The notes beneath the pieces were generated by a model. That model was not told the origin of the DNA, did not search any database, and saw only the letters and a list, made by a program, of their open reading frames with translations. Made by a program: the position numbers and the translations under genes. A DNA stretch of 64,000 nucleotides from Vigna angularis. Its lineage: Eukaryota > Streptophyta > Magnoliopsida > Fabales > Fabaceae. The stretch covers positions 41,017,630 to 41,081,629 of the forward strand of contig NC_068970.1 of assembly GCF_016808095.1 (NCBI RefSeq). Reading direction: 5' to 3'. Every line of letters begins with the position of its first letter. The stretch's first letter is position 1. Positions 14,687 through 26,510 of this stretch are shown piece by piece.

Positions 14687-14724
14687 ATTAGAACTAAAGA
14701 AAGATAAAAAGATCGCCTAAGAAG

Positions 14725-14727
<3 letters not shown>

Positions 14728-14780
<53 letters not shown>
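14728..14780. repeat. (AT)n microsatellite, about 53 bp
   Basis: Uninterrupted AT dinucleotides. Confidence 0.95.
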
Positions 14781-14786
<6 letters not shown>

Positions 14787-15313
14787 ATCCAATGTACAAA
14801 GTACTTGCTTAATAATTACAAACTTAAGACAACAAGTAAAAACTAATCAACTTTTGAACGCAATTAAAAGGATATAAGTCTAATAAACTCTTAAAGAGGA
14901 TATCAACACAAATAAGCTCTTGATCACACAAGATATGAGCTGTCACACATAACACAATAAGAAAAACTTCAAAGAAAGAGTTTTACAAAAATATCACATT
15001 AAAAGCAAAACATAAGGCTCTTTCACAACACATCAAAACTTAGAATATTAAATAATCTTGTAATTACGCTTTGAAAGTATGGAAAATTGGTTAGAATATG
15101 TCAAATCAATTAACTTATTTGATTGCATTCATTTCATTGAACATGGTAAACCTTGAGTAAACCTAAGTTTACATCTAGAATGTTGATTGAAGATCAATAT
15201 ACCTTACTTGATCATTCTCATTAATTATATGACATAATGCATACTTTATGAGAAACTTGTACAACCTTTATGTAAGGTGAAATTAAATGTATGACTTAAA
15301 ACATGAAGTAACT
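14781..15313. other. Spacer without recognisable gene
   Basis: AT-rich sequence between the hAT-like MITE and the CACTA element. I see nothing in it that I can name. Confidence 0.4.
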
Positions 15314-15936
15314 CACTACCAAAAAATTGCTTTCTAGTGGGGTTTATTTTGTGGAGGTTATAAAAACTCTCTACAAATTAACATTATTTAAGATGATTAC
15401 AATGAGTTGTATGATGACTAATAAATGTGGAAGTTTTAATTATTTTTTGAAGAGGTTTATGACCTTCATAAATCATGATACACTTTTTCAGGTTTCAACC
15501 TTCCTTCCAACACTCAAACTTTCGAAAATTTCCCACATTTTCACTAAGTTTTCTAGACCTAAGCAGGACAAGTGTCACTTAGCATTCTGATTCATCAAAC
15601 CCACTGATGCAAATTTTACTTCGCGTTTGCCTCAAATTTCACTTCGCGCTTTCCTCAAATTTCACTTCGCCTTGCATCGCGTTTTAAGTTATGCCCCAAT
15701 TTTCACTTTGTGTTGCGTTGTGTTATGAATTTAGCTATAAATTTCACTTCGCATTGCGTTGTGTTCTAAGTTGAGCAAGACATCATTGTGTTCTCGTCTC
15801 CGTCATCTGTCATCGCTTGTCTGTGTCTCCATCATCGCTCGTTGGCTAGGGTTCAACATATGCAATCGTTGACCAAGGTTCTAAAAACCAGTGCGCAAGC
15901 CTGACCTGCTTCAAGAAACCAATGTGCAAGCCTGAC

Positions 15937-16146
15937 CTACTTTAGGAAACCAGTGCACTCGGGGCCTATGTTCAAATCAGTGCCCTTGCTGGAAGGGTTC
16001 ATCACTTCGTCATTAAAGCTAGGTGTTCTAGTGAGTTCATCAGAACACCATTGCTCATGGGCCATTACCCATCTTTGCAGTGCATCATCTTCTGCCCCAA
16101 CATGCTTCAAGGGCTTCAAGGGAGGAACAACATGGACCTCTTCCAA
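15937..16146 (-). pseudogene. Unidentified coding-like fragment inside the CACTA element
   Basis: A 69-aa minus-strand ORF has a protein-like composition, with motifs such as QRWVMAHEQW and PSFNDEV, and higher GC than its AT-rich surroundings. I do not recognise the family. Because it sits between CACTA ends it may be a captured exon or part of a degenerate transposon protein. The plus-strand ORF at 15953-16174 covers the same bases, so the strand is uncertain. Confidence 0.3.
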
Positions 16147-16199
16147 TATTTATTTATTTTTTAGTATTCCCTAAGAATTTCTTCTGTGTGTGATGAGGA

Positions 16200-18789
16200 T
16201 CCAAACTTTCACTATCTGATCTGAATGAAGATTTGGTGGGTGTAGTGCTTCTGCCTTATAGTAGTTAGTGAATCAACAACAAAAACCATCATTTTCCCAC
16301 AAAGGTTTTGTAGTATTCAATAGGCATCAAACTTTGGAATCGCATAGTTCTCAAAGTTATTTTCAATGCATGTATACTTGACTAATGTTTGATTTCTTAA
16401 AGTTATTTTGTTAAAGGTGATGATATGTAACACATATGTTTATGACTTCCTCTTCTTAATTTTAGGTTTGGAAGGAGAAGTTAGGTATCCTGAATTTTAG
16501 CTCTTCATCAACTTGTTTCCCTCTGTGGGAAAGTAATAAGATCCTAACTTATTCAAATCAAATTCCAAAAGTATTGTTTAGTATGCATTTTGAGTCCCTA
16601 ACATTAGGATTTGAAGAATTCTATGTAAGCTATTTAATCTAAATTAAAATGTGTGTTCTGTTTCTTTCTTAGGGAATAAGATTTCTCTGGTTGTATTTGA
16701 ACCCTTATAATGCTTCGTGTTACCTGTAATACCCGCTTTAAACTTGTAAATAGTGTTTTTGATGAATTTTCGAAGGATGCATCAAATGAGATGTTTGCAT
16801 ATGCAGTTAAAATCTCACATAACAAGGGATAATGTAGCTTTGTTTTATAATGCATAATAAGCCTAAAAATGGATGTGAAAGGTTTAAGAAGCTAATAGAG
16901 TTTGGAACCTTATAATTAAAAATAACTTCTTTATGTTTGTTGAGTGTAATAAGTCTTAGCCTCACACTTTTATGTGTAAGTTTGTTGGCTAGTGAGGCTC
17001 ATTATACTTATGTTTTTCCACTGTGAGAAATAACTGAATGGGTTTTCCAAATTTTTCAATATAAGAAATTTTTCCATTATGATCCAACCAGGTTGACACA
17101 ACTTTAAATCTGTTAAATTTCTAAAGCCTCTTTTTCCTAAATCTTCTATAATAAGTTACTATTTTACTTCCATTTATTGTTTGATTGACCAAATATCAAT
17201 TTTGAAATTCTAGATTGTTTGAAACTGGTGAAAAGAAAGTCAATTAACATTTAAAGAAATCATTACAATTGTTATTCTTTAGCATAAATTAACATTCAAA
17301 GAGTTCTTTCATAAGAGTGTTTTCTTTTTCTTTTTTTACCTCTTTCGAATGTGATATGCTCTTAGAGTTTCACTTTCCTCTTCCATTTTTGTAATTTGTC
17401 CTTGAATATATTTTTATATTAGGATTTCTCGTTATGTTTACCATAACCAACATATTGAATACTTTCTTTTCTTGAACTTTCTTGGCAATTTGCTTTAATA
17501 AAATCAATAGGAAACTTTCATTTCTCATTATGTTTGCTTTCATAACCACCAAGTTTCATGAGGCAAAACTTTCATAACCAGTGGTTGTCAAAGTAGAATC
17601 AATAGTTGGGAATACTTGATAGGAAACTTTGTCAAAAAATTTTATCCAATGTTCATCTACTTTTATTTATTCTATCATATTTCTAGCATTCCTTCCTAAA
17701 ATATACCTTGTGTGCAAGTTTTGGGAAGAAACCAATTGAACTTATATCTAAGTGTTGTTCATATTCAATAAAACATGAACATTTTTTTTATCTTGTCATC
17801 CACCTGTTTTAACCAATTATGAATGACATTTAATTGAAAACCTACTTTTCAAGTGACACATACACACACAAAGATTGAGCTTATGGGATGGCTTTCTCCT
17901 AAAGATAATGAAGAGTAGTGGGATAGTGGGATAGTGGGGTAGCTTGAAAAATGTCATTGTTATGTTATGTCTGAAAAGAACATGTCCTTATTTGATCTTG
18001 TGAAGGGTCAAAAGTGGCAAACAAAAAGTGGTTGGCCCATAGGGAGAGCCTAACTCTATAGACCACTTTTTAGGTAGTCCATAGATACAAACATGCCACA
18101 TTACTTACCATAAAAGTAAAAGTTTCCAAATAAACTATTTCCAACGTATTAATCAATTGTTGTTGTTGAGGTTTTAATTCTCACAAGGCCCACTACTTGT
18201 TAACCAGAAAGTAAGGAACACAATACAACACAACACAACATCCAATGAAATATCTCAACCACTATTACAATCTCAAGTCTTCAATTACAACCTATTATCT
18301 TATGTTTATTGAAAGATTGAGGGGCAACAAAACAAAAAAGGAAGAATCCGGAATGAACCAAACCTACTTACATCACTTTCTTTGATTTTAAATCATATAT
18401 TATTGTGTTGTTCAAGCTACTTATAGTTGAAACACAAGCAAAAGGACAAGAAATAAAATAGTTATATTGTGAGTCATAATTTGCGAATTGTCCATATAAC
18501 TGCCATCCATTTTGTATACTCATAATATTCAACACCTTTTTGGTTGTACCTCCTACAACTACAACAAATACATATAATTATATAAGGTTGAAGGGTCACC
18601 AATGCTTTTTCAAAGTAGATGACTAAAGAGGCACATGAATATGATAGTAGTGGTTGGTGATAATGAAGAGTGAAAATGAAACAATAATGAAGAGTTAAAC
18701 ACAATTCATTAATAAGATTCGGTGCGAAAAGCTAAGTGAATAGTACAAAATAGTGATTCATCAGTGGATCCATACACTTGTAAATTACA
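16200..18789. other. Interior of the CACTA element, no recognised gene
   Basis: AT-rich sequence with only short ORFs. I see no transposase signature on either strand. Confidence 0.4.
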
Positions 18790-18794
18790 CTTAT

Positions 18795-20610
18795 TATTAA
18801 GATAAGATCGTCTATACAACTAAATTGTCTAAACGTTCTCATGTGTTTTGAGGTTTAACAAACACCATTAAACGAAATGCACATATGACAATGTTATCAC
18901 TAAAATATAAAAATAGTTAATGAATGAAAATACTTTCAAAACTAAGTAACTTAGGCCAAGTCTTAGAAAAACACATAGGCATAAATTGGACACACCACTA
19001 AACGATTCTCAAGTTAAAGCGTCAATGGGAGTCTTGCTAAACAAAAATGTTGTACTATACCAGACAATAATTAGTCAACTCTCAATATAGTTAAAAAGGT
19101 AAAAGTGTTAAGACATTATTTTTGGAAAACAATTTGAAAGACATCTTGTGATAGAAGACATCTTGCCAAACGCACTTGCTAAATAAAGCATAATCTTAAA
19201 GCTTTTACATAGGCTAGACGATACTATGTGTTAAACGATCGCCTTCATCCAACAATGAAGCCTTCAATCTGTTGCTTGGTATCTTAGTGTGAAGTTCAAA
19301 TGATAAAATCCTACTTGAATGGTAAAACGTTTAAAAAACACTTTATTATTTTGAACGAGCATTCAACGTTTAAAAACAACAAAAGTGATAAGGGATAAGA
19401 CATATCAATTGCATGCACATCTAATCTGCTTTGTGAAGATTGCTTATTACACGCATCCACCTGCTCCATCCTATAGAGATAAGAAGTAGATGTTAGGAAC
19501 AAAGAAGACATTCATAGAATGTTCCCTCCATTAGAAGTCGTGTTAAATAAATAGTACTACCAACTTTTATCAAAGTAGAAAAAGAAAGAGAATAACATTG
19601 TCTAACAAATATCTTTTTGAGAAGCCTTTCAATAGAAGATAAGTCGAAAAAAGAATCAAGAGAATAACATATAGAGGGAAAGAGCATAAGCAAACATCGT
19701 CGAGAGGAAAGATTAGAAAAGCACACAGACTCAAAAGAGAATATCTGAGAAGAGAAAAAGCTCAATATTAGAAACACTCTCAAGCTTCATTGATTTACAA
19801 GCTTACTTTTGTAAGAAGAGAGAAGAGAGAAAACACTCAATGAGTCTATTAGATTGAATTGTATTGAGCACATATCCTCTTTGTGAGAGTAATCGTCTAA
19901 AGACTTATAAGTTATTTGATTGATTGCACATTCTTAATAGAATTCAAAAACTTGTTGATTAACTCAGTTGAGTTGAAAGATTACTAGGAAACGTATCAGG
20001 TTGATACCAGAATTTTCTAGTGAAAACCATGAGTGGGTGAAACTCAACTAGACGGTGTATCTAAAGGATACTAGAAGCGTCTAGGGATACCAAGAGTGGT
20101 GAAGAATACTGTGCAACTAGGAGTGGGTCAAACTCAACTAGTCAGGGTAATAGTGGTTACTTGGGGTGACTAGGGATACCAAGAGTGGTAAAAATACTCA
20201 ATTGTAATCTTGTTGAAGATTATAGTGGAACCTTCTAAGGTGTTAGAGGAGACTAGACATAGCTCAGGTGGAGCGAACCAGTATAAAAATGATTGTGTGT
20301 TTATTGTTTTATTCTCTTTAAATGCTTCTCTTACAATCCTATAGTTGCCCTTTATTTTTTTTATATAAAAACTTCTTACAATAAACGACTTTTTGTTAAA
20401 AATGAAGTTTTATAAAAACATTGCAGCAAACAATCCTTAACAACTAAAAGGCACTTGAAATGAATGTTTTATTTAAATTGATTTCAAAGTTGAGCAATTA
20501 AAAACTTATGTAAAACCTTTGATCATCGACGAAAGTGTTATATCATAACTGTTGCGAAAAAGTTTTCCAATAATACTTTCAACCCCTTTCTAGTGTTTTC
20601 AGGTACTTCA
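18795..20610 (+). mobile_element. Solo LTR of the TGTTAAGACAAG copia family
   Basis: It starts TATTAAGATAAGATCGTCTA (family consensus TGTTAAGACAAG, first bases mutated) and ends ...TTTTCAGGTACTTCA. A perfect 5-bp target duplication CTTAT flanks it at 18790-18794 and 20611-20615. The U5 part has repeated 'actagggataccaagagtgg'-type text (near 20090 and 20180). No internal region or second LTR is present, so this is a solo LTR left by recombination, about 1.8 kb. It sets the full length of the family. Confidence 0.85.
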
Positions 20611-20659
20611 CTTATGCCATTGATTATTTAACTTTAATATTTTTCTTTAATCATTTTAG

Positions 20660-20758
20660 CAAGTTGGTGATGCAAATGAGACCAAGTCTCCTTTGGGTAT
20701 AAAAGAATCATTTGGTGCTAGCAACATTTATGGAGTTTATGATGTTGTTTTGGGATGA
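20660..20758 (+). pseudogene. Terminal-exon-like fragment inside the CACTA element
   Basis: After an acceptor-like CATTTTAG the frame reads QVGDANETKSPLGIKESF, then continues in a Gly/Tyr/Val-rich run to a TGA at 20756. It is short (32 residues) but protein-like, and lies between the solo LTR and the CACTA 3' end. It could be the last exon of the element's own protein or a captured host exon; I cannot assign a family. Confidence 0.3.
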
Positions 20759-21300
20759 AACTATATTTATTCTATTATGGATTTTGAGTAATTATGGATT
20801 AAGTTGTAATTACATTTCAATTTAATGATATTTATTTGAACACTTTGGTAAAAGAAGTTTGTCATGTTTTTTGTCTTCATTAATGTATTTGAATCTTATT
20901 GCAAATAAATATTGTTGACAAAAATATAAACACCTCAAATGTTGACATACATTGTCATGTAACACGAGCAAAATAAAGTAGTAAACCCACAAACTAAATA
21001 ATACAATCAAGGGAGGTTAAAACCTCCACCGTATAATTATCAATTTGAATAAGGTATTAACTCACAAAAAAATGGAAAAAAAATAGATGTAGTCTTTGCA
21101 ATAAAATAGTTGAAAATAAAGGAGGTTTCAAACCTCCATAAATTAATAGTCATTAATAGAAGAGGTTAAAAACCTCCATAAAAGAACCTCTGTAATATAT
21201 TATGACAACTCTTACTATGCACAAATTAATTTGCGGAAGGTAAAAACTCCCATAAATTGGCAAAAACACCTACACAAAATAGTATTTTTTATTTGTAGTG

Positions 21301-22539
21301 GCTTTTTCAAAGGATGTTCTAATTTTATTATGTCTCAACATTACTTGATTGTTCATTATGTTCCAATAATTGCACAACTCTCTTATATTAATCATATTCT
21401 TCAAGTTTTAATGAGTAGCTTCCACCTTACAAATTTAATACATAATCAAAATTTTTGGAATATTTATTATTTGTAATATATAAATAGTTATACCTATTAC
21501 TTGTTATATTTCTTAAATTAATCACCTTATTTGTTTATGCCTTAAACAAACTTTTTCTTGTGTGAAATTAGTCACACATCATTCACATATTTAATAGACA
21601 AATTCAATAGACAAATTCAAAATGTTTGATTAAGTCATAGCATTTTTGGAAAGAAAAAAACCATAGCATTAAGTCATAGCATTTTCGGAAAGACAAAATC
21701 CACAACACCTAAGGTGTCCTCCAACCTATTCAGTTTAATATATATGTCACAGCAATATTAGTAACTGTTACATTTCAATTATTGATTTTCCTTGTGATAT
21801 TTGATATGCATACTTCAACATTGTACACTTACTTTATAATTATGACATTTTTGTGGTTATTCTCTTTCAAAGTCAAAAAGATGTTTTTGAGCTTCGCTTA
21901 ACTCTTTGTCATGTTAACAAGCATAAATTGTTCATTAGTTTGTAATCTCTCAACATATGAATAACCTACTTATGTATACTCAACTTATGATTATGGTACC
22001 CATAAAGTAACTTCAAAATTTATCTTCCATCATGGTCCACTAATTTACCATAATTTAAATCTGAAATTTCCTCATCGTAGTTACAATTAATTGTAAATCC
22101 TTTTGTAATGCTTGATCTTCTCATCTCTGTCACAACTTAACAACACGTCTTTCTTCCTTATTAGTTATTAGATATATTTAACCTCAATATAACAATGAAA
22201 ATTAAATTATATGCTACAAACTCATTTAAGCAAGTAATTTCACATACCAAACACATACACAAATACATTACAACGTCAACATATGTCACTTGTTACATTT
22301 TCAATATAAATAGACAAATATCTTTGTTTGTTTGTTGTAAAAGCTTCACTACAATCCCTTTTAAATAATTATTCTGTTATTGAATTGCATTTGATCATAT
22401 AAAATACTTCAATCATATTGGTCAGTATTGAAATGACAGGGAAACACTAGAAAAATGGGATAAGGGTTAAATATTGTTTCAAAACATTTCTCAAATCAGC
22501 ATTTAATAACTATTGTAGGGGTTAGACAATTGTAGTTTG
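21301..22539. other. AT-rich spacer
   Basis: No gene recognised. A short direct repeat ('catagcattttt/cggaaag') is seen near 21636-21695. Confidence 0.4.
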
Positions 22540-22870
22540 ATGTGTGTTCTAAATAAAACATTTAAGAAAAGCGTTTTAAGCAGGAAAAACAATAACAAAA
22601 GTATTTTATACTACTTTACTCAATTCTGAGCTACATCCAATCTCCCTCAAGAACTCTTGAAAGGTTTCACTAATCTTATCCAAAATTACAATCGAGAACA
22701 AACAACTCCTGATATACACCGATTATTCTAACCACTTTTTGTACCTTATTCAATCCTAACTAGTATGAGTTTAACTACTTCTGGTATCCAAGTATTCTAA
22801 CCACTCCTGGTATCAACCGTAAACAACTATATAGAACGTTTAACTCTCATGAGCTAAAGATACAAAATAT
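22540..22870 (-). mobile_element. Fragment of the TGTTAAGACAAG-family LTR
   Basis: The plus-strand text at 22610-22830 (ACTCAATTCTGAGCTACATC, AAGAACTCTTGAAAGG, CCACTCCTGGTATCAA) parallels 4790-5000 inside the LTR at 4650-8552, in the same orientation. Only part of U5 is present; the ends are approximate. Confidence 0.6.
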
Positions 22871-23560
22871 ACATGATTTTAAAGTGTACCCATGACACTT
22901 TTTCATACACAAACAACACCCCAATACATCCAACATGTATACCCATTACAACAACACCACTTTTTCATAAAATATAAACATGTATAATCCATTAAATACC
23001 CCATATAGTAGAAAAACGAAAATGAACATGTGAATACCCATTCTCCATGTAACAACACATGAAACTTAAACCCAAAAGAAAAGTGCATGCATCAACATGT
23101 TAAATTTAATTCCAACACACAAGAAAGAAAGCATGCAACAACAGTATAATGTTACCTTCTACCCATCATACACTATGTTATATCCCAAGTTAAACCCCTT
23201 ACCTCAATTCCAAGCTAGCTTCCAAAGGCTCTTAGGTTTCTTTCCTCACTAGACAACAAGCTTCCACTCCTCTTGGTCTCCTACAAGTGACGTCCAAAAA
23301 CTCCAAGGCTAGGGTGGCTCTTCCTTTCTCTCACCAACTTGGTTGCTCTCCAAAAGTGTCTCTCCAACTCTCGGTTCTCTCTCTTGTCCACTCTCCAAGT
23401 TTTTGTTTTTCAACCCTACTAACTCAACTTAAGTAGAAACTAACTCTAAACCTCACCAACCCTTCACTAACCACTCAAGGTTACTCTCAAGGACACCCTA
23501 CACTACTAACTTCAGATTCTCTTTCCTAACTCTTCATTATCCCAATAAAACTTCACTTTA
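22871..23560 (-). mobile_element. Unclassified LTR- or leader-like sequence
   Basis: Read on the minus strand it has the look of a transcribed leader: purine-rich text with GAGAGAGAACCGAGAG, GGAGTGGAAGCTTG and a GT-rich donor-like GAGGTAAGGGG. No protein is encoded. It may be part of a retrotransposon, but I found no paired LTR or target duplication. Confidence 0.25.
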
Positions 23561-24240
23561 ATGTGACTAAATGATAGTTTTAAAGTGTGTTTAAGTGCTT
23601 CTATAATATCCATTTATGTAGATTACAATTTTCAATGTAAATGTAATGGTTAACCTCCCCAAGGTCACTTACATGCTTCCTAAGTCTAGAAAACATGTGC
23701 CCACCCAAGCACAGTGGAAAAAGAAATGACCCAAGCACCCATGCAACATTTCACGTGAATGAGGGATTTCTGTTAATTCGATTAACAATTTTTTATTTAA
23801 AATTTAATAATAATTTAATTTAATTTAATATATTTAAATATATTAAATCGTATTTTATATTATTTTTACTACTTTTATTTTAATTAATTTTATTTTTATT
23901 TTCTTAATATAACTATTATAATAATTGAAATAATATTTTAATAACTAGTATGGACATATATTAAAGATAATTAAAATTTTAAATTAAATTAGATTATTAT
24001 TAAATTTTAAATTTTAAAAAAATTAAAAAAACTTGGTAATCAAATTTCGAAATCTCACAGTTTAAAGGGGTGTTCTGTATTTAGAAAGAGAAAAAATTAA
24101 AAACTCATAAGACATTAATCAAAAACAATAGTGAAGATTGAAAACTAGAAATGAAAAAATGTGGTGCACAAGGAAAACATGGAGTGGAGCGAGTTAAACC
24201 CAAAAGAAAATATTATTGGGCTGATGCTATTTGTGTAGTA
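23561..24240. other. AT-rich region upstream of the exonuclease gene
   Basis: Extremely AT-rich (23780-24030). No ORF or repeat that I can name. The last part may hold promoter elements of the gene that follows. Confidence 0.4.
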
Positions 24241-24299
24241 CCTTATCGTTCCTGTAATTCCGTTGTTTGAGACGTCGTTCGTTCATCTAATTTTCTCCT

Positions 24300-25204
24300 A
24301 ATGGCTACAGTCGCTCGCAGCTGAACTCAACTCAAATCAACTCTACTCTATTCCTATGCAAATAGTTCCTAGGATTTCTAACTTCGATTGATCCCAGGTA
24401 CTCTTGTTTTGCATTAGGTTTACCTTAGCATCTTCGAAATCTGGCTGGCATTTTCGAGTGTGTTTACATGTGAGAAATATATCTTCGTTTGTTCGTTCCG
24501 TCTATGACCTTTTTAGGTTTTCCATTATCTGATTGTTCTTCTTAGAGTGAGGTCTGAAGTAATTTTTCACCACTATCATGGCCGTGCTTTCTATGATTGA
24601 GGATTTTAAACGAATTAGGAGATTTGTGTGAGTCAGTTTGGGTAGGTGGGTTAGAGAGTGTAATTATATCTGAATTGTTGAATTATAAATCAGAACAATG
24701 TTTTCTTTTGAGCTTTGGTTTCGAGGACAACTTTAGCAAACATTTTTCTTTTTGGGAAAACCATAGTGCATTAAGTTGAGCAGACTTTGGGTTTCCTTCT
24801 ATGTTGCAAATTTTGGCGTTTCTATTGTGTTATGCTGTGTTCTGTGTCTAAGAGTGGTGGTATGAGTTTGAGAACAGCGGATAGTGTTTCCAGCAGACGA
24901 TGTTGTTCCTATTTTGAACTTGGGCCATGTTTGGACCTGTAAACTATGAAAAGATAAAACAAATTAAACTTAAACTTCACTAATCAGTTTAAAATCAAAT
25001 TATATACTTCAAATTTTACAGAGGTTATCTCAATTAACTTGTCCAAAATTTGAGACACTTCTGACGATTTTAACTATTGGGGAAGTTCAATTTATTTTAC
25101 TTTTTATTTTCTTCTTCTACAAATGTTTACGGAGAAAGTTTATCCTACAGAAATATGTTTTCACTTACTTTACTCGTTGCCTATTGTCACCTATTTTCTG
25201 TCAG
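24300..25204 (+). promoter_or_regulatory. 5' UTR exon and 5' UTR intron of the YqaJ-type nuclease gene
   Basis: A donor ATCCCAG|GTACTC at 24397/24398 and an acceptor with a pyrimidine-rich tail, TATTTTCTGTCAG, at 25204 define a likely 807-bp intron in the 5' UTR. The first exon start is not visible precisely, but CT- and CA-rich untranslated text is seen at 24290-24397. The intron is T-rich, as plant introns are. No stable ORF runs across the region. Confidence 0.55.
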
Positions 25205-25228
25205 GTACCTTGTCCTGAGAAATTTGGA

Positions 25229-25276
25229 ATGAATGGAGATGACAATGTCAGCAACAACTTGTTACAGTATGATTAG
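25229..25276 (+). other. Upstream ORF overlapping the main start
   Basis: An ATG at 25229 opens a 15-codon frame ending in TAG at 25276. It overlaps the main ATG (25233) in another frame and lies 24 nt past the intron acceptor. It could lower translation from the first main ATG and favour later in-frame ATGs (25242 or 25248). Confidence 0.5.
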
Positions 25277-26189
25277 ATTCAGTGATGTTCTCCGGACAAC
25301 ATTTGTGTCACCATATCCCAACAGAAAGTGTGCAAAAAGAGTATTGAGAATTTTTTCCACGTGTGCCTCACCAATTACATCTACAGTTGACCCTATCATT
25401 GTCCACTCCTCTCAATTTCAAGTATTGGCTTCGAACCTTTCGGCAGCCAATGTCCCCCAACGGTCAGAGGAATGGTTTGCCCTTCGCAAGGACAAGCTTA
25501 CTACTAGCACATTCAGCACTGCGTTAGGTTTCTGGAAAGGGGGCCGTCGCGGTGAGCTGTGGCACGAGAAGGTGTTTGCATCAGAGGCACAGATCATGGA
25601 AGTTTCTAAGAATAGCGCCATGGAATGGGGAACACTCAATGAATCAGTGGCTATAGAACAATATAAAAAGATCACAGGTAATGAAGTGAGCTCAATGGGG
25701 TTTGTAGTTCATTCGAAGCAGTCTTATGATTGGCTTGGTGCGTCCCCTGATGGGGTTCTTAGGTGTTCTCCACAAGTTGGACTATTAGAAGTTAAGTGCC
25801 CTTATAACAAGGGCAAACCTGAGGCTGGCTTGCCTTGGTCAAGCATGCCTTTTTACTACATGCCTCAAGTGCAAGGGCAGATGGAGATAATGGATTGTGA
25901 GTGGGTTGATTTGTATTGCTGGATGCCAAATGGAAGCACTATATTTCGTGTGCTGAGGCAGCGTGAGTATTGGAACTTGATACATGAGATTCTACGTGAG
26001 TTTTGGTGGGAAAATGTGGTTCCAGCAAGGGAAGTTCTACTGTTGGGACGTGAAGAAGAGGTGAAATCATATAAGCCTGCATCTACACACAAAAAGACAG
26101 GATTAGCTATTGCAAAGAGCATAAAATTGGCTAGTGAAACAAAGCTGTTATGCAGAGAACTTGCAGGCCATATTGAATTTTTTAGTTGA
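25233..26189 (+). CDS. YqaJ/lambda-exonuclease-type nuclease, probably organelle-targeted
   Basis: An uninterrupted 318-aa ORF of the PD-(D/E)XK restriction-endonuclease-like superfamily, YqaJ viral recombinase branch. This group includes lambda exonuclease, which digests one strand of duplex DNA during recombination. Seen: QRSEEWFALRKDKLT (about 76-90), GTLNE with E137, SPDG with D173, LEVKC with E186 and K188, and a PQVQGQMEI helix (about 211-219). D173, E186 and K188 fit the metal-binding catalytic triad. The first about 70 residues are rich in Ser, Thr and Arg with few acids, fitting a plastid or mitochondrial transit peptide. The closest plant relative I know is Arabidopsis At1g67660. 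The substrate is inferred, probably organellar DNA repair or recombination. A 5' UTR intron and a short uORF precede the start. Confidence 0.9.
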   Translation: MEMTMSATTCYSMIRFSDVLRTTFVSPYPNRKCAKRVLRIFSTCASPITSTVDPIIVHSSQFQVLASNLSAANVPQRSEEWFALRKDKLTTSTFSTALGFWKGGRRGELWHEKVFASEAQIMEVSKNSAMEWGTLNESVAIEQYKKITGNEVSSMGFVVHSKQSYDWLGASPDGVLRCSPQVGLLEVKCPYNKGKPEAGLPWSSMPFYYMPQVQGQMEIMDCEWVDLYCWMPNGSTIFRVLRQREYWNLIHEILREFWWENVVPAREVLLLGREEEVKSYKPASTHKKTGLAIAKSIKLASETKLLCRELAGHIEFFS

Positions 26190-26510
26190 TTCAAGTTCAG
26201 AAGTAATTGGTTAAGCTATTGATTCATTTTGCATCGAAACATTTTTACTCCCTTTCATGTGTTGGTTGTTTTGTGAGACAGATTTGGTGCCTAAACTGGA
26301 GGGAGAAGTTGCAGGTACCGTCTTTGGCACCCTGTTATAAATCTAACACCATTTGTAGACAGTGCTCTTCAAATTTAACAACATTTGTACACATCTCTTT
26401 AGATTATTGTTTCATTTATTTCTTTTTATAGAAAGACTAAGTGGGTGAATTTTTTTTTAAAGGAAATGCTTTTTGAAAAAAAAAATGATGTAATTATTGT
26501 TAAGCTCTGT
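26190..26510 (+). other. 3' UTR of the nuclease gene
   Basis: T-rich sequence after the stop, with TTGTT and TTTCATTT elements and TTTTTATAG near 26425, consistent with a plant 3' end. The cleavage site is not determined. The 74-aa ORF in this stretch (26207-26431) is not supported as a gene. Confidence 0.4.

Larger units (their letters stand above)
15314..21300. mobile_element. CACTA (En/Spm-like) transposon, about 6.0 kb, with a nested solo LTR
   Basis: The left end is CACTACCAAAAAATTGC; the right end ATTTTTTATTTGTAGTG gives CACTACAAATAAAAAAT when reversed. Flanking triplets ACT (15311-15313) and GCT (21301-21303) differ at one base, consistent with a slightly decayed 3-bp target duplication. 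Subterminal motifs around AGGTT(A)nAACCTCC recur at both ends: GTGGAGGTTATAAAAAC near 15350, and several copies of GGAGGTT/AACCTCC at 21010-21190. No transposase domain is recognised. The interior holds exon-like fragments and a solo LTR (18795-20610), so the element without the LTR was about 4.2 kb. Confidence 0.75.

Noticed and set aside
25418..25675. Antisense ORF of 85 aa over the nuclease gene
   Set aside because: Shadow of the plus-strand CDS, which has a complete conserved domain.
25865..26194. Antisense ORF of 109 aa over the nuclease gene
   Set aside because: Shadow ORF in the conserved 3' half of the plus-strand CDS.
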